In this document: positions 22,117 through 33,649 of the stretch, in pieces | How the letters are laid out: each line of letters begins with the position of its first letter | Numbering within the stretch: position 1 is the stretch's first letter | From: Diplosphaera chodatii | Taxonomy: Eukaryota > Chlorophyta > Trebouxiophyceae > Prasiolales > Stichococcaceae | NCBI GenBank assembly: GCA_032358165.1 | Contig: JAALGY010000062.1 | Span: 620,001-684,000 of the forward strand | DNA: 64,000 bases | Reading direction: 5' to 3' | Notes under the pieces: model-generated | What the model was told of the DNA's origin: nothing | Database searches by the model: none | What the model saw: the letters and a program-made list of their open reading frames with translations, nothing else | Program-made: the position numbers and the translations under genes

Positions 22117-22780
22117 TCACTTCAATGCCAGCCAGTTAGGCCACGCAAGGCTGTAACGCCACGCCAGCAGGCTGATTGAGGAGGACAGCCACGCATACAC
22201 GTGCCAGGCTAGCGCAAGCATGATGACTGTCTGCAGCGCCCGCACCAGAGCCAGCGACACCTTGTCCACCCAGGTGACTGGCGCCTGCATTTTGCAGGAC
22301 CTCCAGTTGAGCGTGAGGAGCAGGCCAGCCTGGCATTGACATCACGTGCAACAGTGCAGGCATTGCTCAGCAGTGCGGTATTTGAGCGCTGGCATGGAAT
22401 GTGCATGCCATGCAACACGGTGCGCGCAAGATCGGCCGCAGCGCACCTGTTCCCTGGTGTTGAGAGCGTCCTTCTCGTTCGTGCTGCAGATGCCCCAGTC
22501 GTAGAGCCGCTCAACAAAGCGCACAGAACGACCCTGCATTGCAGTGGCGCTTGCTCAGCCAAGTGGCCATTAGGGAACTGCAGTGGAGCTGCTTCAGCAT
22601 CAGCAATGCCCCAAGTGTTCATCAGCATCTGCAGCACATACGCGTGCCGCTGTAGGCTGCATGTTCAGAGTTCTGGAGCTGCACACCTTCAGCGACATGT
22701 CCAGTTCGGGCTTGCTGGTTTCTTCATCAGCCGCCTCGTTCAAACCTGTGGCAAAACAGCCAGCGTTCAGCATATGACTC
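22117..22780 (-). CDS. Unrecognised membrane protein, 5' part unresolved
   Basis: At least three exons join in phase 0. One near 22700-22750 ends ETSKPELDMSLK. One near 22450-22530 encodes GRSVRFVERLYDWGICSTNE and KDALNTREQ. The last, about 22117-22287, begins APVTWVDKVSLALVRALQ, continues as two hydrophobic helices (TVIMLALAWHVYAWL and SISLLAWRYSLAWP) and ends at TGA. A chloroplast or inner-membrane channel-type protein is conceivable, but I cannot name a family. Upstream exons probably reach about 23150; several alternatives exist and none was forced. A tail exon beyond 22117 (a hydrophobic frame at 22090) is also possible. Confidence 0.45.
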
Positions 22781-23484
22781 TCATATGGCAGACTATGGCG
22801 ATACCAACAGGAGCACCCATGCTGGCAGCGGCAGTGCAGTGCACTTGCAACCCCACCTGCTGTCAGCCCATTGTACGCGCTTCGCCATGATCTGCAAACC
22901 AGACTCTGTTGCCGCGTGCACTGCGTCGGCCTTTGGACACCGCTGCCTGAACTGATGGCTGAGCTGCGTTTCGCAAGGCGTGCTGGCCGCGCATGTCGCT
23001 GCAGCATGCGCCGCTGCGAATGCCGCTGCTGCTGCGGACACCTGAGCATCACCACAGATCGGGTGATGCTCTGCTCGTTGCACGTGTTGCGCACAGCTTT
23101 CATTGCAGTATTTGTGTGTGCAAAAGCGTTCACCTGTGCGGCAGCTGATGCAATTTGTCATCAATGCAAGGAATGCGCGCCGCCATGTTCAGCTGTCTAT
23201 CAGTCACCGCAAGAGCGCGCACACATCGAGCGGCGTGAGCCAAGCTACTGCTGATCGATTTGGTCAGGATGAACGATCAAGCCAGCGTTACGTCCTGCAG
23301 AACCATGCAACCAAGATTTGCTGCACCGCCTTGCGGGAGACACTGTCTGTCACCTTGGCTGCTGGTCTGGGCGCCAATAACGAGGGGGTGACAACACCTA
23401 CACGCTGCTTCCTGACGCTTCTGTGCGGCGTCTTGAACGGCCTGTTTGTCACTTTCGCCCCATCATACACATCACACTTGGTTT
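22781..23484. other. Unresolved region between an unnamed minus gene and a DsbA-like plus gene
   Basis: Should hold the 5' exons of the minus-strand membrane-protein gene and possibly of the plus-strand DsbA-like gene. I could not find a CxxC active-site exon or a clean start for either. Confidence 0.35.
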
Positions 23485-24071
23485 TTGTCCTGCAGGGCTA
23501 CTTCACGCAGGTATGTGCCGTGCTGCGAGCTGACAATCATGCACACAGAACCTGCCTTGCCATGAGTGAAGCGGAACGGCACCAACTTGGTGGTGTTTTA
23601 TCCAAGAGTCTGCGCAGCAACAATGCTGAACCCCTTGTCGCGCAGGAGCAGTATGTGAACGACAGGGACTTCCTGCTGAACACCGCCAAGCAGGCGGGCC
23701 TGCCCGAGGACCAGGCGGCGGCGGTGCTGGACGACCCCAACGCCATGCGCGCCGAGGTATGCTTCGTGCAGGCAGGCTGCGATTTTGCACTGTGCTGCTG
23801 CGAGATTTTGCTTCTGGTAACCTGCTCTCCCTCAGCACTGACAATACACTTTGACTGCCAGCATGCGGGCGCTGATGATTTGTCAATCTCACGAACTGCA
23901 AACAGCGCACACTCTTGTCATTCGCTTCTTTACCAGGTCGAGCAGGAGCTCAGGGAGGCGCGCATGCAGGCGGTGTCAGGGGTGCCCTACTTCACGATCG
24001 GCAACAAGCACCAGCTCAGCGGCGCCCAAGATCCGTCCACCTTCATGCAGGTGTTCCAAGAGCTGGCCTGA
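23485..24071 (+). CDS. DsbA/FrnE-like thioredoxin-fold protein, C-terminal half only
   Basis: FrnE/DsbA-family oxidoreductases carry an N-terminal CxxC thioredoxin half and a helical insert. Three exons are clear: one of about 15 nt giving GYFTQ (after 23494), one at 23644-23757 giving EQYVNDRDFLLNTAKQAGLP and EDQAAAVLDDPNAMRAE, and one at 23938-24071 giving VEQELREARMQAVSGVPYF then TIGNKHQLSGAQDPSTFMQV and the stop. GVPYF contains the conserved cis-proline loop and the end matches the family's SGAQxxxxF motif. The catalytic N-terminal half (about 110 residues including CPWC) was not found in the 1 kb upstream, so the gene is either longer with exons I missed or a truncated copy. Domain call is firm; completeness is not. 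Confidence 0.7.
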
Positions 24072-24754
24072 GGGCACCGATCAGGCCACCACCTGTGCGA
24101 TAGATTGGCGCTCTTGGTCAGGGTGATCACGTGCACAATGCCGTTTGCATTTTTAGCAGCACGTTTGCGCTGACTAGTTGCGCCTCAGATGGCAAGTCCG
24201 CAGTCCACACAGCAGAATAGTTGAGAGCAAACGGCTGATGGACAGCTTCTTACTAGCAACAGTTGAGTGTTTTGCTTCCCTGACTGGATAGAGTTGCGTA
24301 ACTTGGAGCTGAGTGATTTTCAGCTTTTCCTCAGTCACTGTGCGTGAGAATCAGCTTTGCGAAGGAGGTGCAAGCATCGATTTCGTGTTGTGATGAATTG
24401 TGATTCCAGTCACGAGCGAAAGATGGAGCGGCTGGCATGCTGCCGAGCTACCGGCAGGGTGCACATGGCACGACTACAATGTTGACGGTGTTACAAAGGC
24501 ATTCTTGAGGCATGATCACCAAACGTGGTCATGGCACTCACAATAACAGGCAGCTGGCAGTTATGTAGGCTCCTACAGCATATGTGCGCTGCCCTGCACG
24601 GTCGGCAACGCTGCTGACATGGGATGGCAGTCCGCCCAAAACTTTTGGAGGGATGGCACGGCACAGCATGCAGGCGCTCTGTTGCTGGCGCTGCTCTCAG
24701 CTGCCGGGAGCCAACCCCCCTGCTGCCCTGTCGCCGCCTAGCTAGCAGAAAAGC
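24072..24754. other. Convergent intergenic region
   Basis: Between the DsbA-like stop (+) and the stop of the plastid protein gene (-). AT content is a little higher than in the flanking exons. No coding or RNA gene seen. Confidence 0.45.
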
Positions 24755-25707
24755 CTACCGCTTCTTGCCAAAAAATTTCCTTGTGCCCTGTTTGGCTGTC
24801 TTCTGTGCGCCCTTGCGCATGTTCTCGCCAGCCTTCACCAGCTGCTCGTACCCCGCGCCCGTCTTGTTGGAGTTCTTCACCATGGCGTCGTCGAAGAAGG
24901 TCGCAAAGCCCGGGTCAATCTGCCGCCAGCCAAGGGCGCCCACTGCAATACCGCCAATGGCCAGGGGCAGGGTAAGCTGGGAGAGCGTGGGGCCGCCACC
25001 GCCGCCGGACGGCAGCTCGACCTTCGGCAGGCTAATCCCGCCGCCGCCGCCGCCGCCCGTCACTTTGTCCGCCACCTTGGACGCCTCCTCCTTCACCCGC
25101 TCGACCGGCTCGGACTGGAACAGCTTCTTTGTGGAAGACTTCTGCAGGATGACGCCAGCCTCAGCCGGCGCACTGTGCAGCAGTGCCGCCGCCGCGAGGC
25201 CCACGGCCAGCTGCTTCAGCACCGGCGCATTCAGCCGCTGCTGCTGGTCCGGAGCCGCCGCTGAGGAGCATTGACACGTGGCAATCAGCTGCTGTGCAAC
25301 ATGATGTCCAGGCCAGACTGCGCGCCAACATGTGTGTTGCACACTCTGCATGAGTTCTGACCGAATCGGGCTCCACAGAGCTGATTCATGTACTGCACCA
25401 AGTCTGCTGCCGAAACCTTCGGCAGCTTGCGGGCTGCTCACGATGCCGGTGAGCTACTCTGCAAGTCCTTTACAGACTGGAGACTGTTTTGCGAGCGCAG
25501 AATCCTCTGATCTACCCGCCGTGCCGAGCCATATCGCCTTCGGCAATGCAACGCTGTAGTAACGCAACATTGGCTCTCGTGCATGCCTGCCACCCGCGGT
25601 TGACGCGCAAGCAGCTCACCACTGACAACGGTGAGCGGGCGGCGTGCCCCCCGCTGCGCTGTGGCGGGACGGAAGACCTGCTGGCGTTGCAGCAGTGACG
25701 CCTGCAT
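24755..25707 (-). CDS. Plastid-targeted small protein with glycine-rich linkers, function unknown
   Basis: Two exons, 25620-25707 and 24755-25260, join in phase to 197 aa. Residues 1-30 (rich in Gln, Arg, Ala; TAQRGARRPLTVVSAAA) look like a chloroplast transit peptide. Residues about 45-62 (LAVGLAAAALLHSAPAEAG) look like a thylakoid transfer or membrane segment with a possible cleavage site after APA or AEA. Then come a basic/acidic stretch (STKKLFQSEPVERVKEEA), two poly-glycine linkers of 7 and 5 residues, a short hydrophobic segment (LPLAIGGIAVGALGW) and a very basic end (KQGTRKFFGKKR). I do not recognise the family. The start is set by the ATG before the transit-like sequence. It diverges from the CCT gene. 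Confidence 0.72.
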
Positions 25708-26676
25708 GTTGGCAGCTGCTCGAGGCTCGTCGCGCGCGAAGGCCGTTTGCCTGGCAGGCCTATCGCCCTGTTGAGCCTCAAGCAGTAATCCTATCCACGA
25801 GTCCAGTTGAACCCGGGCACACGGCGAAGGTAGTACTTTACAATTAGTCCAGTCAATCGCCAACATCAACCACCATCGGAACGCCGTTCACAGGCCGACA
25901 GTGGCAATTGGCAGCAATACTAGCAATCCCCTTTCAGCGCACCGGTACACCTTTGTGGATGCCACGCGATGCTGAGCTGGCGGCTCATCTGCAGCGACTG
26001 GCGCAGCACGCAGGCACGCACCGCCGAGTCAAATCTAGACCTTTGTTGCCGCTTGACATGCCGCACGTATCACCGCTGCCACAGCACCAAGGCGACTGAA
26101 GCGTAGCGAGCCCAACAGGAAAGGGGTTTGTTGAGGCCGCCGCGGTGAAGGCAGCGCGTGGAGTAACAAGGTGAAGCTCTGTCTTTGCATGCATGGCCGC
26201 CGCGTTGGCATGATCGCGGACAGAACAGCCCGTGGCGGTGCTTTGCAGTCATCTGAGACGGGCCGGATCTCCTGCTGCGCACTTTTTCGAAGAGCTCGAC
26301 ACCTTTTCTGCAAGGACGTACCATGCTGCGGCTCGTTAACCGCACGGTGAGCCGCGCCGCTTCGCACACGCATGTGCATCAGGTCAAATCGGCAAGCCCG
26401 GTTGCATGTAGCTGTTCGCAGCCCTGCGCCCCGTACGGTGGCCATCCACATCTCGATGGCACAGCTGCACTTTTTGCCAAGCTGCACGGGAGAAAGCGCA
26501 CCCAGCAGTGACGCCATCCCCGGCCTCAGATGCGCGCTTCCTTACTATGTAAATTGGCCGGGGTTTCTGACAGTCCGGCAACGCCACGCGCTAAAGGGCT
26601 GCGTCAGCTGCTGACTTGACTTCGACATACAATTGCTGCAGGTCCTGCGTTGACGCACAGCAGGGCAGTCGCGGCC
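25708..26676. other. Divergent intergenic region
   Basis: Between the plastid-protein start (-) and the CCT-protein start (+). An ATG at 26323 followed by eight codons and a GTGAGC donor was tested as a first exon of the CCT gene but gives the wrong phase. Otherwise nothing is recognised. Confidence 0.4.
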
Positions 26677-28859
26677 ATGGCTCAACAGCAGCAGCACGAC
26701 CCGGCGCTGACCATGGCGGACACGCAGGCGCTCCTGGGCACCGATTTCCCCATGATGCGGGAGTTCGGCCAGCACACCGGCAGCGGTTGTGACCCACTGA
26801 CGGGCTTCGCGGGCGCTGAGCAGCAGGCGCACCCGCCCGCGGACGTCGCAGCCATGCAGTCCAGCCCTTTCAGCGTCGACACGGTGCAGCGCAAGGTGCC
26901 GGTGCCGGGCATGCAGCACGGATCAGCTGCGGCGGTGGCGCCGCAGCTGCGGGCAGTCTGCAAGGCCAAGCCTGCGTCGCCCGCAGCGGGCGCCGGCGGC
27001 TGGGTGCCCGTCAGCGACTGGAACGGCGCTGCTGGTCCTTACGACGGGTTCATGGGGGCGTCGCTGTTCGGCGACTTCTGTGGCGAAGGCGGCGACATGG
27101 GCACACAGTATGGCCTGGACACCGCCAGCTGGAACTCTGCTGATGAGGTACACATCTTCGACCTGGCCCATGTGCACATGTCTGCCAATGAGAGCACCAA
27201 CGGTGGCCGCTGTGCGGCTGCTGTGCGCAACAGCGGCCAGGGGCAGTCACCGCGGTCTTGCTGCTAGCCTCCAAAGCTGCATCCATATGTTTGTATGACC
27301 CTGAGAAGTACAGGCTCCGGCTCGCAGGACTGCGGCTTCATGCACGCCGAGATGTTCCAGCCGGTGATGAAGGCCATCCCTACCATCCGCACGGTACCCG
27401 TCAACGACAAGCAGGGCCTTGCAAGCTATGGGACCCAGTCTCTGGGTCCCCACGGCAGCGAGGCATCCGACATCACTGACCTTGCACAGCCCAGAGGTAT
27501 GCTGCGTTCACCGCTTGTCTCGATCACTGGCACAGCCATTGAAGTGCCCTCAAGACATGGAGCATGTGCGATCGAAGCGTGGAGTGTGCCCGCCACATGA
27601 CGGCATGCTGTGCATTGTGATTGCGCAGGCAGCGGCTCCCCGGCGAGGTCTCCGGCGAGCGGCATGACCAGCAGCGGGTGCGGCAGCGACGCCAGCGTCG
27701 TCACGGGGCCAGCCTGCGGCGGCGCCGCCTTCGAGGGCACCCGCACCCGCCGCCGCAGCGGCAGCTGCACGCTCAGCAGCACCCCCAGCAACAGCGCCAC
27801 AGGTGCGGCCCACAGCATCTGCTCGTCACACGTTCTGCAGGGTGTCGACCCCGGTTGTATGCAGCGCAATATATACATGTATATATGTATAAATATGTAT
27901 ATATGTATGTGTACATAGAGTGGAATAGAACCACACTGTGTCTGCTGCAGTGGCCGGGCCGGCCGTGCTGTCGGCGAGCCAGCAGTGCGCGGCGGACCTG
28001 ATGCCGGCCATCGGGTGCGGCCCCGCCGTCCGCCGCGTGCCCCGCCTGGGCGCCAAGCCCTCCGACGCGGAGCTCAAGGAGACCATCTTCGCGCTGCAGC
28101 GCACCACCTCCCGCGTGCCCGGCTCCTCTGGTGCGCAGCAAGCTCGCATTGCAAGCACGGAATCACTGTGGCATTGACAGCTTTGTGCTGGTTCATGCAA
28201 CTTCTGAGCGTCATCGGGGGTCACGAGAGGCTATGAGAAAGTGTTGCTCTGTGGTGCACCAAAGTCGAGTCAGTTCACTTTGCTGTAAAAAAATATGCAC
28301 GCACACATGCCTGACCACTAATGCCCTTTGTCAAAACTGGCGGCAGTTGTTGATTTGTGATGGTCCCTGTCCGTTTGTCTGCATGCTGATGCCAGCTACC
28401 TCACTTCACTGCAGACGAGGCGCACACGGTGACGCGGGCGGAGTGCCTGGAGCGGTACCGCGAGAAGAAGCTGCGGCGGCTGGACGTCAACACCATCCGC
28501 TACATGAAGCGCAAGATCAACGCCGACCGCCGCCCCCGTGAGCCCTGGCCCTGGCTGCACTGCCTCTCCTGTCTGTTGCGTTATGACCTTGCAAATGCAG
28601 ATGCAATGCATGGCATCGGGCTTCAGCTGTGCAAACAGTGGAGAACCTGCTTGCAGACTTCAGTAGCGTTCGCATTGGGATGCCAAAGCCAGGCGTGGCG
28701 GTGCCCAGTCATATTTGTGGTATCATCATGGGAATGCGCTTCTGATGGTCGCTCCTGAACTCTGCAGGCATCAAGGGCCGCTTCGTCAAGGCAGAGGAGC
28801 TGGACGCGTATCGCGCGGGACTGCTCCCGGGCCAGGACGGCATCCCGCTGTCCTTCTGA
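26677..28859 (+). CDS. CCT-domain (CONSTANS/TOC1-like) transcriptional regulator
   Basis: Six exons join in phase: 26677-27147, 27328-27496, 27629-27802, 27951-28130, 28415-28537 and 28768-28859, giving 402 aa. The CCT domain is near the C-terminus, split over the last two exons: ECLERYREKKLRRLDVNTIR, YMKRKINADRRPR, IKGRFVKAEEL. It fits the CCT consensus (RYxEKK, IRYxxRK, RPRxKGRF), which binds NF-Y partners and DNA and carries a nuclear signal. No B-box zinc finger or response-regulator domain is visible; the N-terminal 300 residues are Ala/Gly/Ser/Gln-rich with a short acidic/aromatic patch (GASLFGDFCGEGGDMG). In plants such proteins act in photoperiod and clock output; that role here is inferred. 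The preceding ATG-less frame supports this start. Confidence 0.9.
27868..27915. repeat. Imperfect ATGTAT/TATA microsatellite
   Basis: An AT-rich run of alternating TATATGTA-type units in the third intron (27803-27950) of the CCT gene. It stands out from its GC-rich setting and should be length-polymorphic. Confidence 0.85.
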
Positions 28860-29964
28860 ATGCCCTGGAGCAGACAGACGCCGCTGAAGACGGCACTGCA
28901 GGGCCAACTCCAGCACGGCAGCTGGAGCTATGGAGCTATCTGCAAACTCGCACAACAGCAGGGCGAGCTGCCCTGCAGAGGCAACGAGCTGCCCACAGCC
29001 TGCCAAGCAGCGTGCAGATGACTCAGCAGCAGCCCCGGCTGCAGCAATGTACAGCACACCCAGCAGCGGGCGCCGCAGCTGCCTGCCGGTGCCAGCCACG
29101 CTGGTGCCGGCAGCAATTTTGCAAGACTCACACCAGAATTGGCGTTTTGGAAGAATCGGATTGCAACACTTCAGTGACAACGGCGGGCGTGGCCAAACAA
29201 AAGGTCGGCCGTCGACGTCAGCAGGGTATCATGGGCCGTTCAGCTGCGCTCCTGTGGAGGGCGCCGGTCGAATCCACATATTGCAGCAACCAGCTGGGTA
29301 TTGCTTTTATGACGTACATATGGGGACCCGGGTCGGGTGCCATATCGATTGGCACAGGCAAATGTCCTTGGTAGGCGGCTTTGGGATGAGCCACCACAGC
29401 AATGTTCCCATGGCGCAGCGGGGAACAATGCCTGCAGCACTTTACTGATGCGGAGCGTGCGTGACGGCATGCTGCATGCCGTTGCTGCCGCTTTGCCAGT
29501 ATGACCAACTGTCGAGGATATACTGTCAGATTTTGGGGGCGTGTGGGCTTGGTGATGCCCTGCCGGACGCCCCATGCGCGGTCATCGGCTTGGTGGCTGT
29601 TGCAACAACTGCATGATCTGGATTGTTCGTTCTGTGGCAGCCTCATTCTGGCGAATCGGATTGGCGGGTCTGGCAGCAGAGTGTTGAGACGCCCTGTGGG
29701 GACACAAACACAAGGTTGTCTGCAGGCCTTGGTTGGGGGCTGCTCCAATCAAATTGACTTTATCAGACATGAGAGGTGTGAGAGTATTCGGTTCTTTGAG
29801 AGTCTTCATCTGCTGACAGCAGCATGCTGATGTTTGGCATCATCAGCAATGCGTGCTCTGTAAACGCTTTGTTGTATCATTGTCTACAAACTTGACACTG
29901 GGTGCCCCTGCAATACTGAACAGCACAAGCTCATTGCAGACAAGCACATCGTGCGACACCGTGG
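28860..29964. other. Convergent intergenic region, no gene recognised
   Basis: About 1.1 kb between the CCT gene stop (+) and the TFIIIC-subunit stop (-). Long open frames exist on both strands but have no family-like sequence and no agreed splice borders. Its size is generous for two 3' UTRs; a non-coding transcript is possible but unsupported. Confidence 0.4.
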
Positions 29965-32900
29965 TCAGTCCTGCGCCCGCTGAATGCACACCAGCCCAGC
30001 AGCGCCGCCGTGCGCCAGCCACCCCGCAGTCTGGCTGCAGGCGGCGCCGCCGGCGCCGTCGCCGGGGCTGCTGCCAGACGCGCCGCCAGAGACTCTGCTG
30101 ACCCCCGCATTCACCCCGCTGCCGCTGGCGCCGACGCTCCACCGCACGCGGTGTACCGCCACCAGCGGCGGGCTGGGCAGCGTCTTGGTGGTGGTTGTCG
30201 AGCCTTTGGGCGCCTGTGCGTAGTAGGAAACCTGAAGGGTTGCAAGTCTGTGTGGCCCCAGGCTGAGGGCACAGCAGAGTCGATTTGACAAGCGTCCGAA
30301 ACACGATCTCAGCCTCCCAGTCCTCTGCAGGATGCACGATGCATGGACGAGCTGTTCCGGTTTTGGTGAGCTGGTGGCGGACCGGGCTATTACCTGAATC
30401 CGAGCGATGGCAGGCCCGGTGACAAGCATCTGCACAAGCAGCTGGGCAGCACTGCAACAGGACAACTGCATCCTGACCCCGCATGAGAAGGCTGTCTGCG
30501 CAGGTCGTGCTGTATGCAAACGTGGTGCGCCCACCTTGGGCTGTTTGGCGGATGCTGACGCGGCGGCAGTGGCGAGCGCCAGGCCACTGTCGTCAAGCAG
30601 GGCCAAGGCTCCGCCCTCCTGCTGCCACCCTGCGCCACAATGCCGCGCGTGCATGGTCAGCCGCACGGCGCACATGTAGCAACTCTCGGATCATGGGTGC
30701 ACAAGCGTACGCTGTGGGGCTTATGATGCCATGAGCAGAAAACAAAGTGGTCAAACTGAGCAGATGATGGTTAAACAACGATCCCTATGTGGGTGAAGAA
30801 GGTCACGGAGGTGAAGCATCACGGACCGCATATCGCCATTGGGGTGGGTTGCTGCAGGCGCGTGTCCCGCGGCACAATGGTTTCCAGGGTGTAGACGAGG
30901 CCGTCCTCGCAGCCGTACGCCGCCAGGACGGGGCCGCGGCGCGCCAGCCCCGCGTGCACGCTCCAGACGGCACCTGCAGGCGCAGCAGCTGCGAGATCGT
31001 CCGTGTACAGCTTGTAGCCTGCCATTGGCTTGACAACACCTGACGCGCTGCCGTTTCCAGACCAGCCCTGCCCTGTCTACAAATGTATGCCTACAAAACG
31101 GGACGATGGGGCGCCAAGGTTTGTGTATCCCACTGTGAGCGCCGGCCTGCCTGACAGCTGTTCACCTGTCTTGGTTTTGCACAGTGCTCTGGTGGATGTC
31201 CCCAGCTGTGTCACCAGCGTGCGCGGGAATGGCATCACCGCCTGCATGGCAGGTGGACACTAATTGATTGCCAACACCTACAGCACGAGGCAGCAGCAGA
31301 ACCCCCAGCAAGTGAATGACGCGTTTGACGGGGGGCTGCTCCACACAGGTGCTTCAAGAGGACGCACAGCAGGTCGCGTGGATTTATCGCCAGCAGCTTC
31401 TCGACGTGGTCGTAAGATGATACCGGATATGTGCAGCATGCTACGCATATGCAACCGCCTCACATGCAGGTAGCCGTTGTCGGTGCTGACGAGGGTGGGC
31501 AGGCTGGGCGCCGGCCAGTCCGCCGCCAGGATGAACGCCACACCGGTCTGCACCTGCCACACCGGGTGGTAGATGTCCCTGCGCAGCCCAGCAAGCGGAT
31601 CGACAGCTACGCAAGAGCCTTGCCCCGCACACAGCATTTGACATGCAGCCGATGCGCCCGTCAACAGTCACACTAAAGGGCACAGTCAGGACCTGAAAGG
31701 TCTTTGCATGCAACCATTGATCAGGTGCACCAGCTCCCCTTGTGCGGCCACCGACCAAGCCATGCAGCGCAGCCGGTGCTGCTCCTGTCCCAGAAAAGCG
31801 GCACAATCAAAAGCGCCGTCCAGCGTGCTCCGCACCTGGCGTCCCAGATGCTGACGTTGCCGTCGTGGCCGGCGGTCATGAAGACGGAGCGCCCCGCGAG
31901 GGCGTCGCCGCCGTCGCCCAGGGCCGCCGGCGCCCACAGGACCGAGCGCACGGGGCCCTCCCCGGTGCGCACGTGCAGCAGCAGCTCCGGCGCGAAGGGC
32001 GCGCTGCGGGGGCGGGGAGTGCGGCAGCTGGATGTCAAACATGGGCTCAACATTGCCGGAGGCAGGGCGCCGCCACATCGGGCATCACTCAAGCTTTGTA
32101 TCAAAATCTCCTTGGGTGGGGTAAAAAGCCCTGTCAACAATGCAGCGCTGTTGCAGATGCAGACCATGGCACCAGCCGCTCCTCTGTCCCTACCTGTCGT
32201 GCTGCGTGGCGGCTGCCGGTGCCAGCCGCCACAGCGCAGCGGTGCCGTCCCAGTGGCCCACGAGCAGCAGGTCGTGCGGGGAGCGCGGCAGCCAGTCCAG
32301 GGTGGCCGCCAGGCTGCCGCCGATGCGAGCGGATGCCAGCGTGACTGCTGAGGCCAGGCGCACTGCGAGCACGCCCTCCTGCTGCTGTTCTGACGGTTGA
32401 CCAGCCGTCTGCTGCTGCTGCTGCTGCTGTATAGGCCTGAGGATGGCTGCGGGGTGCGGAATCGGCGCCACCAGCACGTCGCCGTTGCCAAGCGCAGCCG
32501 CCAGCCAACCTAGCCTGCGAGCAGCGCCCCACCAACATTTGTGAGTCGTGTTGTTGCCTGCGACAATTCCGATTGTGATAGCATGTACTGTTGCAGACAC
32601 CCTTGTAGCAGCATGTGTGTGGCAGCGGCTCACTGCGTGCGCGTGTGGCACCTGGGCAGGGTGGCTGCGCTGGCGTCCACAGTCGGCAGGCTGCGGGGGC
32701 ACCACTTGACATCCCAGGCCACGCCTCCGTCGTGGCATACTGCCATGACCATCCTGGGCGTCGCCACCAGCTCGCCTGCCTTACCCCTGCAGCGGACGAA
32801 CCACCGTCCAATACAAAGTGTGGTACTTGGGCGCGACAGACCAACAGCTGAGAAAGCGGCGGCCATGCTCACACCTGCTGGGGTCAGGCAGCCCCTTTGG

Positions 32901-33649
32901 TGGCATCATAGTTGCGGAGAGGCGGACGCCAAAAGCAGCAGGTGCCCTTCGCACCTGGGGCTGCCGCCGCCACTGAAGCGCGCCTCCCACAGCTGTACGC
33001 AGCCCGGCCCTGCCACTGCCCGCCCCATCACATTGCTTTCCCGGCCTCTTGGGTGGGCTGCGACCTGGAAGCACAGCAGAATGCTTTTACTGCCTGATTA
33101 ATGTGCATCACTGCTTGCACAGCTGCTGCTTGATAGGGCACGGGATACGGTGCTGGGTAACCAAACCGCAAAGATGTGTGAGGGAGCGAAGCGTACTGCA
33201 AGAAACTGCCTGCTGCCTAGCTCAGCGGCGCCGCCGTCATTCTGCCTGCTGCTAGCGTCAGCTGCGTGGCCACTGCTGCAGTCCGCACTGCGTGCATGCT
33301 GCGCCGGCATGGCAGGGCTCCAGTCTAGACCCCACACTGGGCCTCCGCAGTGTAGGACAGCGCCATTCGGATGGGCTGCTGCTGGCTGGCCATCCATCGT
33401 GCGGCGCCGCTTACTGCCGTCCCATGTGCCTTTCGGCTGCAGGGACCCAAAAGCATGCCGTGCGGCTCCGAACAGTGGCAAGGACTCTGGCGCAGCCTCA
33501 GTGCTGCCAGCTGCCTCATCCGCACCGGGGCGCAGCCCAGCCACAGGCACCGACTGCGGCTGCAGATCCAGATATCGCGAGGCGTCTCTGCACCGAAGCA
33601 GGTGCACATCGACGTCAGCCACCGCATGAGGCCCTGGGTAGGAACACAT
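29965..33649 (-). CDS. WD40 subunit of RNA polymerase III factor TFIIIC (GTF3C2-like)
   Basis: Minus-strand exons spell the beta-propeller of the TFIIIC110/GTF3C2 family. In coding order: LHCGGPVWGLDWSP (about 33340), AGPGCVQLWEARFSGG (about 32990), VCHDGGVAWDVKWCPRSLPT (about 32720), LGWLAAALGNGDVLVAPIPH (about 32490), PHDLLLVGHWDGTAALWRLA (about 32250), VRSVLWAP then GHDGNVSIWDARCG (31830-31960), HPVWQVQTGVAFI (about 31550), VLAAYGCEDGLVYTLET (about 30910) and AVHRVRWS with LAHGGAAGLVCIQ at the end. The DGGVAWDxKWCP and HRVRW...GGAAG motifs are typical. A Gln run (about 32410) lies in one blade linker. TFIIIC binds A/B boxes of tRNA genes in the nucleus. The 33649 start is tentative; exons further upstream are possible. 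Confidence 0.82.

Noticed and set aside
26323..26346. Possible first coding exon of the CCT gene (eight codons then GTGAGC)
   Set aside because: Every nearby acceptor puts the downstream ATG out of phase, so the simple start at 26677 is kept.
28860..29964. Candidate gene in the 1.1-kb convergent spacer
   Set aside because: Open frames on both strands have no conserved-looking sequence and no phase-consistent splice sites.
32400..32440. CTG run as a possible stand-alone microsatellite
   Set aside because: It is coding, giving a short Gln run in the TFIIIC subunit, and only about eight units long.
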